64,000 bases of DNA from CALDSL01 sp039810245. Its GTDB lineage: Bacteria; Chloroflexota; Anaerolineae; Anaerolineales; Anaerolineaceae. The notes beneath the pieces were generated by a model, which saw only the letters and a list, made by a program, of their open reading frames with translations, was not told the origin of the DNA and searched no databases. The position numbers were made by a program, and so were the translations under genes. The stretch covers positions 35,479 to 99,478 of the forward strand of contig JBDHWQ010000013.1 of NCBI GenBank assembly GCA_039810245.1. The letters are read 5' to 3'. This document shows positions 26,576-34,910 of the stretch, one piece after another. Position 1 is the stretch's first letter. Each line of letters starts with the position of its first letter.

Positions 26576-28063
26576 TTACTCGATGACAAGGTCCGGGAAT
26601 TCGTTGCGGACTGCGTCTTTCCACAGTTTCCACATCTCATCCAGGGTAACGGTGCCTTCCAGGTAGGAATTCAGCGGATCATTCAGCGCGCGCTGGATCG
26701 CATCGTCGGAGCCCTGCATCAGGCGAGCGGTGACGGTGGGGGCCGCGGCAGCAAAGCCACCGTAGGAGTTCTGGCCACCCAGGAACTTGCTCATTTCCGA
26801 GTTGTCGAACGAATTGGTGATCTTGTCTACCACAACCTTGCTGGAGACGAAGTCGCCGGCGGCCTGGTACTGATCATCCGGAACGGTCGGGTCGATGGCC
26901 TTGAGGTATTCGTTGGTGTAAACGCCCGTGGCCCAGTTGGTCAGGTTTTCCTGGTCGAGGGTGCAGAAGCGCACGAATTCTTTGGCCAGGTCCATGTTCT
27001 TGGTTTCTTTCATCACACCCAGCCAGGTGCCGCCCCACTGGTAGGGGAGCGGGCCGGTGATGACGCCCCAGTCACCCACGGTGCTGGAGGAGCCATCCGC
27101 CGACTTGGCATTGGGGGCCAGTACGTAGGGCAGACCCCAGGTGGGCAGGAAGTAGGAGAAGACCTTCTTGGGGTTGCCTTCGGCATCCTTCAGGCTGTCA
27201 TTCATGCCGGCGAACCAGCCTTCTTGCCACTGGGTAGCCTTGGCTTCGTAACCGTTGTCGCGGAAGAGCTTGACGGTCTCGACCATCTTGTTGACCATCG
27301 GGTCGACGGTCAGCTTGCCGTCTACCACCCACGGCTGTTCGCGGTTGGCGTAGAACAGGTTCATGAAGTCGCCATTGGAAGCAACCATGTAGGTGTTACC
27401 ACCGGACTTTTCTTTGACAACCTGGGCCGCGGCAGCGTACTTGTCCATGTCGCCGAGGATTTCCTGCATCTTGGCCGGATCATCGGTGCCAAAGTATTCC
27501 TTGGCCAGGCTGCGGCGGTAGAACAGCGCGCCCGGGGTGGCCTGGTAAGCATAGGCCTTGGTCACGCCGTCGCTGGTGCCCACGTCGGTGACGAACTTGT
27601 AGGTCTGGTCCTCTTCGGCGTATTTCATCAGGTCGCCGAGGTCAGCCAGGAAATCGCTTTCGACGTAGCTCTTGACGAACGCGGCTTCGAGGGCAACCAC
27701 ATCCGGAACCTGGTCGGTGCCGAGGGTAGCCATGAGCTTGGTCTGGTATTCACCGTTGGTCATGGGGATCATGGTGTAGACCACATCCACATCCGGGTGG
27801 GTCTTTTCGAAAGCGACCGCCATGGTCATGATTTCATTGGTGAACGACCATACATTGAGCACGGTTTTGCCAGCGGCGGGCGCCGGGGCAGCCGGGGCTT
27901 CGGTGGCGGCGGGGGCAGCGGCAGGCGCTTCGGTCGCAGCCGGGGCAGCGGGAGCGTTGGTGGCAGCCGGGGCAGCCGGGGCCTGGGTGGCAGCGGGGGT
28001 GCAGGCACCCAGCAGCATCGCCGCAAGCAGTAAAACAGAGAACAGCACAGACAAGCGTTTCAT
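26576..28063 (-). CDS. Extracellular solute-binding lipoprotein of the sugar importer
   Basis: The 495-residue protein has a lipoprotein signal (LLLAAMLLGACTPAA, Cys at about residue 21). A low-complexity Ala/Pro/Thr linker of about 50 residues (repeats of APAATEAPAA) follows, then a family 1 solute-binding fold (VLNVWSFTNEIMTMAVAFEK, DVVYTMIPMTNGEYQTKLMA). The linker spaces the binding domain from the lipid anchor. It is the first gene of the importer operon and carries the ribosome site AAGGAGAAAAAGAACG. A LacI-type operator lies 100 bp upstream at 28161-28174. Confidence 0.9.
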   Translation of the reverse strand: MKRLSVLFSVLLLAAMLLGACTPAATQAPAAPAATNAPAAPAATEAPAAAPAATEAPAAPAPAAGKTVLNVWSFTNEIMTMAVAFEKTHPDVDVVYTMIPMTNGEYQTKLMATLGTDQVPDVVALEAAFVKSYVESDFLADLGDLMKYAEEDQTYKFVTDVGTSDGVTKAYAYQATPGALFYRRSLAKEYFGTDDPAKMQEILGDMDKYAAAAQVVKEKSGGNTYMVASNGDFMNLFYANREQPWVVDGKLTVDPMVNKMVETVKLFRDNGYEAKATQWQEGWFAGMNDSLKDAEGNPKKVFSYFLPTWGLPYVLAPNAKSADGSSSTVGDWGVITGPLPYQWGGTWLGVMKETKNMDLAKEFVRFCTLDQENLTNWATGVYTNEYLKAIDPTVPDDQYQAAGDFVSSKVVVDKITNSFDNSEMSKFLGGQNSYGGFAAAAPTVTARLMQGSDDAIQRALNDPLNSYLEGTVTLDEMWKLWKDAVRNEFPDLVIE

Positions 28064-28160
28064 CGTTCTTTTTCTCCTTCAGAAAATGTTTGAATTGAAC
28101 GAACAGCGAAATCCTCAAAAAGCGTGTTGTTAACCACCTCCTTACATTTCAGAGTTTTTA

Positions 28161-28174
28161 TGGAAGCGCTCTCA
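28161..28174. promoter_or_regulatory. LacI-type operator before the sugar importer operon
   Basis: TGGAAGCGCTCTCA is a near palindrome centred on AGCGCT, about 97 bp above the binding-protein start. It shares its core with the sites at 29279-29296 and 30403-30416, indicating common control. Confidence 0.7.
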
Positions 28175-28216
28175 ATATTTCTGAATACCCGTTAGTTGGT
28201 GGGAGCGATCCGTTTA

Positions 28217-29230
28217 TCACTTTCTTCCGCAAGAGTCGCGCAGGATTAATTCGGTGTCCAGAATAATATGCCGCGCAGGCGCCGAGCCATTGGCTATTAC
28301 GTCCATCAAAAGCTCCACGGCCCGGGCGCCAAATTTCAGGATTGGCTGGCGGACAGTAGTCAGCGCCGGCGTGATCGTCGCGGCCACCGGCAGATCGTCG
28401 TAGCCCACGACGGCCACATCTTCCGGAACGCGCAGGCCAGCCTCGTGGATAGCGCGCATGGCGCCTACCGCCATCGTATCGGAAGCAGCGAAGACGGCCT
28501 GCGGGTTGTGCGGCAAAAGTTGCTTCATCGCCATGTAACCGCTGCTTTCCGAAAAATTGCCCTCTGCAATGAGTCTCAGATCAACCGGCTGGCCGGCTTC
28601 CTGCAAGGCGGCTTTGTAGCCTTCCAGGCGGTCGACGGTGGCGCTGCTTCCGGCGCTGCCGGTGATGTGCGCGATACGCCGATATCCCAACCGTGCCAGG
28701 TGGCGTACCGCGCTGGAGGCGCCGCGCACGTTGTCCACATCAATATAGTTGATCCCCGCCGGGTCAAACGGGCGGCCGATCATCACCGTGGGCAGGCTGG
28801 ATTTCGCCAGCCGCTCGATCAGCCAGTCGCCCAACTGGCCGCTCTGCACCAGCACGCCGTCCAACTGGCCGCGGCGCGAAATGCGCGGCAGGATTATTTC
28901 TTCGTCTTCGTGGTTGCCTGCCAGGAACAACGACAGGGTCAGATCGTTATTGTTGCAGCCGTAGGCAATACCCTGGGTGAGGTGCGGGAAAAATGGGTCG
29001 GTGAAGAACGCGCTGACGCTTTGCGGCAGTACCAGGCCAATCATGTACGAGCGCTGAGAAGCCAATGAGCGCGCCGCGGCATTGGGCTGAAACCCGGTGG
29101 TCTGCACCGCTTTGAGGACGCGCTCGCGCACATCTTCGCTGACATGCGGGGAACCATTGATCACACGCGAAACCGTGGATCGCGATACCCCGACTTGCCT
29201 GGCGATGTCCTCTAGCGTTAGCTCGGTCAC
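28217..29230 (-). CDS. LacI family transcriptional regulator (proximal)
   Basis: I start it at a GTG at 29230 (ribosome site CGGAG), giving about 337 residues beginning VTELTLEDIARQVGVSRSTV. The helix-turn-helix and hinge helix (FQPNAAARSLASQRSYMIGL) are followed by a periplasmic-binding-like sensor (VMIGRPFDPAGINYIDVDN, AVFAASDTMAVGAMRAIHEA). It sits directly upstream of the importer operon. An 18-bp perfect palindrome between its -10 box and start codon suggests autoregulation. The inducer is inferred to be xylose or a xyloside. Confidence 0.9.
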   Translation of the reverse strand: MTELTLEDIARQVGVSRSTVSRVINGSPHVSEDVRERVLKAVQTTGFQPNAAARSLASQRSYMIGLVLPQSVSAFFTDPFFPHLTQGIAYGCNNNDLTLSLFLAGNHEDEEIILPRISRRGQLDGVLVQSGQLGDWLIERLAKSSLPTVMIGRPFDPAGINYIDVDNVRGASSAVRHLARLGYRRIAHITGSAGSSATVDRLEGYKAALQEAGQPVDLRLIAEGNFSESSGYMAMKQLLPHNPQAVFAASDTMAVGAMRAIHEAGLRVPEDVAVVGYDDLPVAATITPALTTVRQPILKFGARAVELLMDVIANGSAPARHIILDTELILRDSCGRK

Positions 29231-29278
29231 AGCAAACTCCGCGAAGAAATGGTTCCGTTGTAAGAGTGGGGGAGAAAG

Positions 29279-29311
29279 TTTGGGAGCGCTCCCAAATTCA
29301 TCTCCATTATA
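29279..29311 (-). promoter_or_regulatory. Promoter and operator of the proximal lacI gene
   Basis: Minus strand TATAAT (29311-29306) is followed 9 nt later by the perfect 18-bp palindrome TTTGGGAGCGCTCCCAAA (29296-29279). This is placed to block transcription when the repressor is bound. Confidence 0.8.
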
Positions 29312-29375
29312 CATCTCTCCGGCTGGGTGTCAACGGATGAGTGGAACAGTGGCGAAATTCGAATACTTCTGGGGG

Positions 29376-30383
29376 TTATTTCCTGGCCTGGCAGGAAGAA
29401 CGGACAATCAGGTGTGTGGGAATCTTTTGTGAATAGGTTTCCGGCTTTTCTCCTTCGATCAGTTTGATCAGCAGTTCCACCGCCATGCTGCCCATCTCGA
29501 CCAGCGGGTGATGGACAGTGGTAAGCCCGTAAAACTTTGCTTCAGGGATATCGTCAAATCCAATTAACGCAAGGTCATCCGGCACGCGCACGCCCATCTC
29601 GCGCGCGGTTTCCCACGCGCCCAACGCGGCCTGGTCATTGGCGGCAAATATGGCCGTAGGCGGCTGCGACAGCGATAGCAAGCGGCGGGTGCATTCCGCG
29701 CCACACTGGCTGGAAAAATCGCCCTCGGCCACCAAATCCGGATCGGGGGTGATGCCGGCCGCGCGCAGCGCATCATCGTACGCACGCTGGCGCTCGCCAT
29801 TCTGCAAGCCAGGCCGTCCGGTAATATAGGCAATTCGCCGGTGGCCCAGATCCAGTAGATAGTGCATAGCTTCCATTGCGCCCTGGTAATGATCGGCGTA
29901 GATGGTGGGGTAGTTCTCTACCATGGTGTGCGGGTCGATGGAAACGATGGGCGCGCTGCTGGAAAAAAACGCTGCGCTGGGCGTCACCACAATCACCCCG
30001 TCGGTGACCGTGCCATTGAGCAGTTTCACATAGTGCTGCTCATGCAGCGCAGTGTCCTGCTTCTGATAGGTGCCTGTGGTGTAGATCAGCAGGTCGTATT
30101 TCTGCATAGAAATCGCGTGGTTCACCCCGCGCAGCATTTCCAACGAGTATGGATATTCCACGTCTGGCACGATCATGCCGATCAGGTTGGTATGCACGCT
30201 GCGCATGCTGCGCGCCGCCAGGTTCGAAGAATACCCTAACTGCTGGATCACATCCACGATGTGCTGCTGGGTATCCTCGGCTACATCGGCGCGGTTGTTG
30301 AGCACACGCGAAATAGTCGAGACCGAAACCCCGGCAGCTTTGGCAACATCCTGAATGGTGATCGAGCTGGTTTTTTTTCGCAT
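29376..30383 (-). CDS. LacI family transcriptional regulator (distal)
   Basis: The 335-residue protein starts MRKKTSSITIQDVAKAAGVS, with helix-turn-helix VSVSTISRVLNNRADV and hinge SSNLAARSMRSVHTNLIGM. Its sensor domain ends in HLIVRSSCQARK. It is a separate paralogue of the neighbouring regulator, about as distant as unrelated LacI members. No Shine-Dalgarno precedes the ATG; the stretch before it is C-rich. Its promoter carries two different operator-like palindromes, so it may be controlled both by itself and by the neighbour. Confidence 0.88.
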   Translation of the reverse strand: MRKKTSSITIQDVAKAAGVSVSTISRVLNNRADVAEDTQQHIVDVIQQLGYSSNLAARSMRSVHTNLIGMIVPDVEYPYSLEMLRGVNHAISMQKYDLLIYTTGTYQKQDTALHEQHYVKLLNGTVTDGVIVVTPSAAFFSSSAPIVSIDPHTMVENYPTIYADHYQGAMEAMHYLLDLGHRRIAYITGRPGLQNGERQRAYDDALRAAGITPDPDLVAEGDFSSQCGAECTRRLLSLSQPPTAIFAANDQAALGAWETAREMGVRVPDDLALIGFDDIPEAKFYGLTTVHHPLVEMGSMAVELLIKLIEGEKPETYSQKIPTHLIVRSSCQARK

Positions 30384-30402
30384 GGGTGAGGGGGAGAAAC
30401 CG

Positions 30403-30479
30403 TGGGAGCGTTCCCGGCATCCTTACCGGTATCGTTACCGGAACAAACTTATTATGACAGGAAAAAAATTATAAGTCAA
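30403..30479 (-). promoter_or_regulatory. Promoter of the distal lacI gene with two operator types
   Basis: On the minus strand TTGACT (30479-30474) and CATAAT (30456-30451) are 17 bp apart. Downstream lie CCGGTAACGATACCGG (30441-30426), a LacI-style palindrome with a central CG, and CGGGAACGCTCCCA (30416-30403), related to the GGGAGCGCTCCC sites near the other regulator. Confidence 0.7.
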
Positions 30480-30536
30480 GTACTCTATCTAGGAAGATTG
30501 TCATTAATTTTAGGGAAATCAAGGTGCATGTGCCAT

Positions 30537-31232
30537 TTAACCCTGATCATCACCTTCTAGCCGGTAACCTACCCCAAGCTCAGTCATCAGGTGCACTGGT
30601 TTCGATGGATTTGCCTCGATCTTCTTGCGCAAATTGGTGATATTCACCCTGAGCAGGCGATCGGCGTCTTCGTAGCTGTTGCCCCATACCTGCTGGATCA
30701 ACTGTCGGTGAGTTACAACACGACCGGCGTGCTGCGCAAGCACCTTGATCAAATCAAACTCCGTAGGTGTCAGAGATACTTCACGCTGCCCCACAGTAAC
30801 CAGCCGCCTTGACAGGTCAACCTGCAGATCCCCCGCCCGGTAAACCGGATCGCCTTCCATGGTAATCACGCGGCGCATGACCACGCGCATCCGCGCCAGC
30901 AGTTCACCTACGCCAAAGGGTTTTGTCAAATAATCGTCCGCTCCGGCGTCCAGGGCAAGTATTTTATCCTGCTCCTGGCTGCGGACGGAAAGAATGATGA
31001 CCGGAATTTTGCTCCATTCTCGAATTCGCCGGGTTACCCGCACTCCATCCATATCTGGCAATCCCAGGTCCAGGATCATCAGATCAGGCCGGTGGTCGAC
31101 CACCATGCGCAGCGCTTCCTGCCCACTGTTGGTCTCGAACACCATATGGCCGTGCGCCGTCAACGAGACCCGCAAAAACCGGCGGATTTCTACTTCGTCA
31201 TCAACCACCAGCACCCGCAGTTGATCGGCCAT
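30537..31232 (-). CDS. kdpE: KdpE response regulator
   Basis: The 231-residue OmpR-family regulator has a receiver domain (RVLVVDDEVEIRRFL, phospho-acceptor Asp in LMILDLGLPDMDGV, Lys in DDYLTKPF). Its winged-helix output domain shows the KdpE-like end NITNLRKKIEANPSKPVHLM. It is the last gene of the kdp operon, 11 nt after kdpD. Tandem GTTAAG repeats in the operon promoter are its likely target. Confidence 0.93.
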   Translation of the reverse strand: MADQLRVLVVDDEVEIRRFLRVSLTAHGHMVFETNSGQEALRMVVDHRPDLMILDLGLPDMDGVRVTRRIREWSKIPVIILSVRSQEQDKILALDAGADDYLTKPFGVGELLARMRVVMRRVITMEGDPVYRAGDLQVDLSRRLVTVGQREVSLTPTEFDLIKVLAQHAGRVVTHRQLIQQVWGNSYEDADRLLRVNITNLRKKIEANPSKPVHLMTELGVGYRLEGDDQG

Positions 31233-31243
31233 CTCTACCTCTC

Positions 31244-33931
31244 TCAGGACTCTGGCTCGCTCATTGGAATAGTGAATATGACGTTTAACCCGCCTTGCAC
31301 CAGGTTTTCCGCCCAGATCGATCCGCCATGCGCTTCTACGATGCCACGACAGATTGCCAGACCCAATCCCGTGCCGGATGCTTGACCGGCCGCGCTTCCG
31401 CGATAAAACTTATCGAAGATGCGAGTGCGTTCCTCTTCCGCAATTCCCAGACCCTGGTCTTGCACGCTAAACTGTAACAATGTTTCCAGCAGCACCACGC
31501 TAATGCATATGCGCGAGCCAGGTGGTGAAAACTTCACCGCGTTATCCAATAGATTAATCAGCGTCTGCCCAACCAGCATCGCGTCCATCATCACCATGGG
31601 CAGATCGTCCGGAGCAGACACATCAATTTCCCGATCGTGCAGGCGGTCTTGCATTTGCCCCAGTACCGCGCCAATCAACTCTTGTACGTCGGTTAAGGCG
31701 GCATTAAGACGTACCTGGCCGGATTGCAGGCGCGTCATATCCAGCAGGTTGCCCACCAACCGGTTGAGAGCGCGCGCCTGCCCAGAAGCCGACCGGATCA
31801 ACTCCAGGCGGGTTGCATGGGTCAACCTGCCAGCCGTATTCCGGGTGCAGCTATCCTCTTCCAGGCTGGTTAATGCGCCGATGATGGAAGACAAAGGTGT
31901 ACGTAGCTCGTGGGAGATGGAATTCAGTAATGCGGATTGCAAACGTTCTGTCGAGCGCAAGCTTTCTGCCTGGTTCGCCTGTTCTGCAAAAGATGCGCGT
32001 TCAATTGCCAGGGCAGACAGGTTGGCAAAGTTATCCAGTAGCATGCGTTCATCCTGCGTCAAGTACCGGCTCTGGTCAATCGACTTGACGCCTAATATCC
32101 CCACAACTCCGCGAGACGTTTTCAATGGCATGAAGCGCATCGCCGTTGCAGATAAGGTGTCTGTGCCGCGACCAGCTGGCTGGCCGTTATGATACGCCCA
32201 TAATGCTATGCCTTTTTCGTTGTCATCGATCGAAAAACCTTTGGTAGCCGCCTTTTCGTTCAGGTTGGATCCCTCGGGTAACAGGATGATGACATCGCGT
32301 TTGAATGTTTGTCCCAATACGCGGATCACTACCTGCAGCACTGAGTCCAGGTTTACTGCGGCGGTTAACTCCTTGCTCAATGCGTTGACAGCACGCGCAT
32401 TGGATTCTCGCTGGCGCAACTGATCCACCTGGTCGCGCAGCAACGAGGCCGATGAGCTGATAATCAGTCCTACTGCAAGCAGCCCGATAAAGGTAAGCAC
32501 GTACTCGGTATCATTGACGGCGATGCTGTAGCGTGGATGAACAAAGAAAAAATCGAACGCAACTACGCTCAGGACCGACGCCAGGATGGACGGCCCGCGT
32601 CCAAACCACAGTGCGGATATTACCACCGCTGCCAGGAAGAACATCACCAGGTTAGTTGGCTCCAGGCGGCCGTACACGGGCAGGCTGACGACAGTAACCA
32701 CGCTCACCAACAAGACGCTTTTTAGATAACTCTCCCAGCGCACGCGTTGTGCTCGCGCCGGCGTTGAGATGGTTCTTTGCTGGGCTTCCTCGCTCACCAC
32801 GTAAACATCAATTTTTCCACTGGCGTGGATGATCTGGTCAATCACAGAGCCGCCGCGCAGCAGCTCGTACCAGCGTGAGCGCAGCGGTTTTCCAACCAAT
32901 ATTTTGGTAACGTTATTGTGGCGGGCTAACGTAAGGATAGTCTCTGCCACCTGCGCACCGGAGAGGATCTCCACTCGAGCACCCATTTGCTCCGCAAGGT
33001 TCAGATTGCGTTGGATGCGCTCGCGGTTCTCAGATGGCATCTTCAGATGCCCTGGCGTTTCTACAAATACCACCATCCATTCTGCATTTAGGTCATCCGC
33101 CAGCCGGCGACCAGCTCGAATTAAACGCTCACCCAACGGGTGGGAGCTCAGGCAAACCAGAATCCGATCTCCCGCCGGCCACGGTCCGGAAATGTCTTCG
33201 GTGCGCATGTAAGAGCGCATCTGGTCGTCCACGCGTTCGGCCGCGCGCCGCAGGCTGATCTCGCGCAGGGCTGTCAGGTTGCCCTTGCGGAAAAACTTTT
33301 CAATCGCATGCACTGCCTGATCTGGCACATATACTTTGCCTTCTCGCAACCGTTGGATCAGCTCATCCGTCGGTAGGTCGATCACTTCAATCTCGTCGGC
33401 TTCATCCATCAGCCGGTCGGGGATCGTTTCTCTTACGGTCACTCCGGTGATCTGGCGTACCACGTCGTTCATGCTTTCCAGATGCTGGATGTTGACGGTG
33501 GTGAACACGTCAATCCCGGCCGCAAGCAGTTCTTCAACGTCCTGGTAACGCTTAGAATGCCGCGAGTCAGGGATATTGGTGTGCGCCAGCTCATCCACCA
33601 CCGCCAGACGCGGCTTGCGATGTAGCACACCATCCAGGTCCATCTCGCAAAGAGTCACACCGCGGTAACTGCTCTGCCGTTGGGGGAGCACTTCAAACCC
33701 ATCCAACAGCGCTTCGGTTTCTTTGCGGCCGTGGGTCTGCACGTACGCAATCACCACGTCGATGCCCTGCGATCTTCGCTGATGGGCAGCTTCGAGCATG
33801 GCAAACGTTTTACCTACACCGGCAGCATAGCCCAGGAAGATCTTGAGCTTCCCGCGTGTTTGGCGCTTTTCTTCTGCCTGCACCTGCGCCAGCAGTTCAT
33901 CCGGGTCGGGCCGATGGTAAGTGTCCATCAT
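31244..33931 (-). CDS. kdpD: KdpD sensor histidine kinase
   Basis: The 895-residue protein has the full KdpD plan. An N-terminal KdpD domain carries a Walker A-like loop (GYAAGVGKTF, about residues 34-43) and is followed by a USP-like domain (DRILVCLSSHPLGERLIRAG). Four clustered membrane helices lie around residues 400-500, then a GAF-like region. The H-box SISHELRTPLSSII and ATPase boxes (NLLDNAVKFSPPG, GTGLGLAICRGIV) complete it. It senses potassium limitation and phosphorylates KdpE. It starts 2 nt after the kdpC stop, so it is translated with the pump genes. Confidence 0.95.
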   Translation of the reverse strand: MMDTYHRPDPDELLAQVQAEEKRQTRGKLKIFLGYAAGVGKTFAMLEAAHQRRSQGIDVVIAYVQTHGRKETEALLDGFEVLPQRQSSYRGVTLCEMDLDGVLHRKPRLAVVDELAHTNIPDSRHSKRYQDVEELLAAGIDVFTTVNIQHLESMNDVVRQITGVTVRETIPDRLMDEADEIEVIDLPTDELIQRLREGKVYVPDQAVHAIEKFFRKGNLTALREISLRRAAERVDDQMRSYMRTEDISGPWPAGDRILVCLSSHPLGERLIRAGRRLADDLNAEWMVVFVETPGHLKMPSENRERIQRNLNLAEQMGARVEILSGAQVAETILTLARHNNVTKILVGKPLRSRWYELLRGGSVIDQIIHASGKIDVYVVSEEAQQRTISTPARAQRVRWESYLKSVLLVSVVTVVSLPVYGRLEPTNLVMFFLAAVVISALWFGRGPSILASVLSVVAFDFFFVHPRYSIAVNDTEYVLTFIGLLAVGLIISSSASLLRDQVDQLRQRESNARAVNALSKELTAAVNLDSVLQVVIRVLGQTFKRDVIILLPEGSNLNEKAATKGFSIDDNEKGIALWAYHNGQPAGRGTDTLSATAMRFMPLKTSRGVVGILGVKSIDQSRYLTQDERMLLDNFANLSALAIERASFAEQANQAESLRSTERLQSALLNSISHELRTPLSSIIGALTSLEEDSCTRNTAGRLTHATRLELIRSASGQARALNRLVGNLLDMTRLQSGQVRLNAALTDVQELIGAVLGQMQDRLHDREIDVSAPDDLPMVMMDAMLVGQTLINLLDNAVKFSPPGSRICISVVLLETLLQFSVQDQGLGIAEEERTRIFDKFYRGSAAGQASGTGLGLAICRGIVEAHGGSIWAENLVQGGLNVIFTIPMSEPES

Positions 33932-33933
33932 GC

Positions 33934-34509
33934 TTATTGTAACGAATCTAATGCCATGTTGAGCAACAAAACATTTACGCGCGGTTCGCCGATCAGGCCA
34001 AACAGCGGTTCTTCCGTGTACTTGTTAATCAGATTGTGCACCTGAGTTGTAGATATCCCGCGATAACGGGCTACCCTTGCTGCCTGGAAATAGGCCGCTG
34101 CCGGGCTGATGTGCGGGTCCAGCCCACTTGCTGAAGCAGTAACCAGGCCCATCGGGACGGGCAGTTGATTTTCCGGATCAGCCGCGCGCAGTGTCTGGAC
34201 GCGTTGCTGCGCCTGCTGCGTCAGGTGGTTGTTGAGGACGCTGTAATTGCTTGCGCCCGATGCAGCGGCGTTATAGGCAGAGCCCGGAGTAGCTGAAAGC
34301 CTTCCCCAAAAGTATTGCGGCGCATCAAAGGCCTGGCCAATCAGCGTAGAACCAGCGATCTGGCCATCTGCCCGATAGAGCAGACTGCCGTTTGCCTGGT
34401 ACGGGAAAGCCAACTGAGCCACGCCTGTAATGAAGAATGGGTAAACCAGCCCGGTCAGGAGCGTAAAGAAGGCGAAGATTACCAACGCAGGTTTAATTGT
34501 GTCGCGCAT
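33934..34509 (-). CDS. kdpC: KdpC subunit of the potassium pump
   Basis: From the ATG at 34509 (ribosome site AAAGGA) it has 191 residues. One membrane helix (ALVIFAFFTLLTGLVYPFFI) is followed by the periplasmic KdpC domain (GSLLYRADGQIAGSTLIGQ, FWGRLSATPGSAYNA, SASGLDPHISPAAA, VHNLINKYTEEPLFGLIGEP). KdpC is the small subunit that stabilises the KdpFABC complex. Its start overlaps the end of the upstream 131-residue gene, pointing to coupled translation. Confidence 0.95.
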   Translation of the reverse strand: MRDTIKPALVIFAFFTLLTGLVYPFFITGVAQLAFPYQANGSLLYRADGQIAGSTLIGQAFDAPQYFWGRLSATPGSAYNAAASGASNYSVLNNHLTQQAQQRVQTLRAADPENQLPVPMGLVTASASGLDPHISPAAAYFQAARVARYRGISTTQVHNLINKYTEEPLFGLIGEPRVNVLLLNMALDSLQ

Positions 34510-34888
34510 AGCCATCGTCCTTTCTGGGATAAACTTTGATATTCAGGACCTCTTTCTGGTCATCGCTATTCACGGCAGGCCAATCTGATGAGGGTATTTC
34601 CGTACACCCAGGCGTTGGATCATCCTCGCTTCGCGTGCTGGTAATCAGCATGTAGTGCGTGATTCTCTTGATAGGCCTGACGCTTTTTCCGTAGCGCAGC
34701 CGTTCCAACTCAGACTGCTTATTCCAAAAATACGCCCAACCCAAGGCCACCGGCAACACCAAAATTTGAAGCACTTTCAAGCTGCTTCCTGGCAGTCGTT
34801 GCATGTATTCCCAGTAATACAAACCACTCATTAATGGCAGGGTTGCCCATAACATGATGCTAGGAAGCAGCGAAGGTTTGTTGTTCAT
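34493..34888 (-). CDS. Unknown small membrane protein inserted between kdpB and kdpC
   Basis: I do not recognise this 131-residue protein. It has two N-terminal hydrophobic segments (SIMLWATLPLMSGLYYWEYM and VLQILVLPVALGWAYFW). A soluble, charged tail follows (ELERLRYGKSVRPIKR, then a region ending in VLNIKVYPRKDDGYARHN). The ribosome site GGAGGTGACCT is excellent, the gene lies 22 nt after kdpB and overlaps kdpC by 17 nt, so it is a genuine operon member. The canonical operon has kdpB and kdpC adjacent. A lineage-specific accessory subunit of the pump is possible but unproved. Confidence 0.75.
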   Translation of the reverse strand: MNNKPSLLPSIMLWATLPLMSGLYYWEYMQRLPGSSLKVLQILVLPVALGWAYFWNKQSELERLRYGKSVRPIKRITHYMLITSTRSEDDPTPGCTEIPSSDWPAVNSDDQKEVLNIKVYPRKDDGYARHN

Positions 34889-34910
34889 AGGTCACCTCCT
34901 CACCAACCAA

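Noticed and set aside
30384..30536. Riboswitch between kdpE and the distal lacI gene
   Set aside because: The stretch is explained by a promoter and operators; no conserved riboswitch core was recognised there or upstream of kdp.
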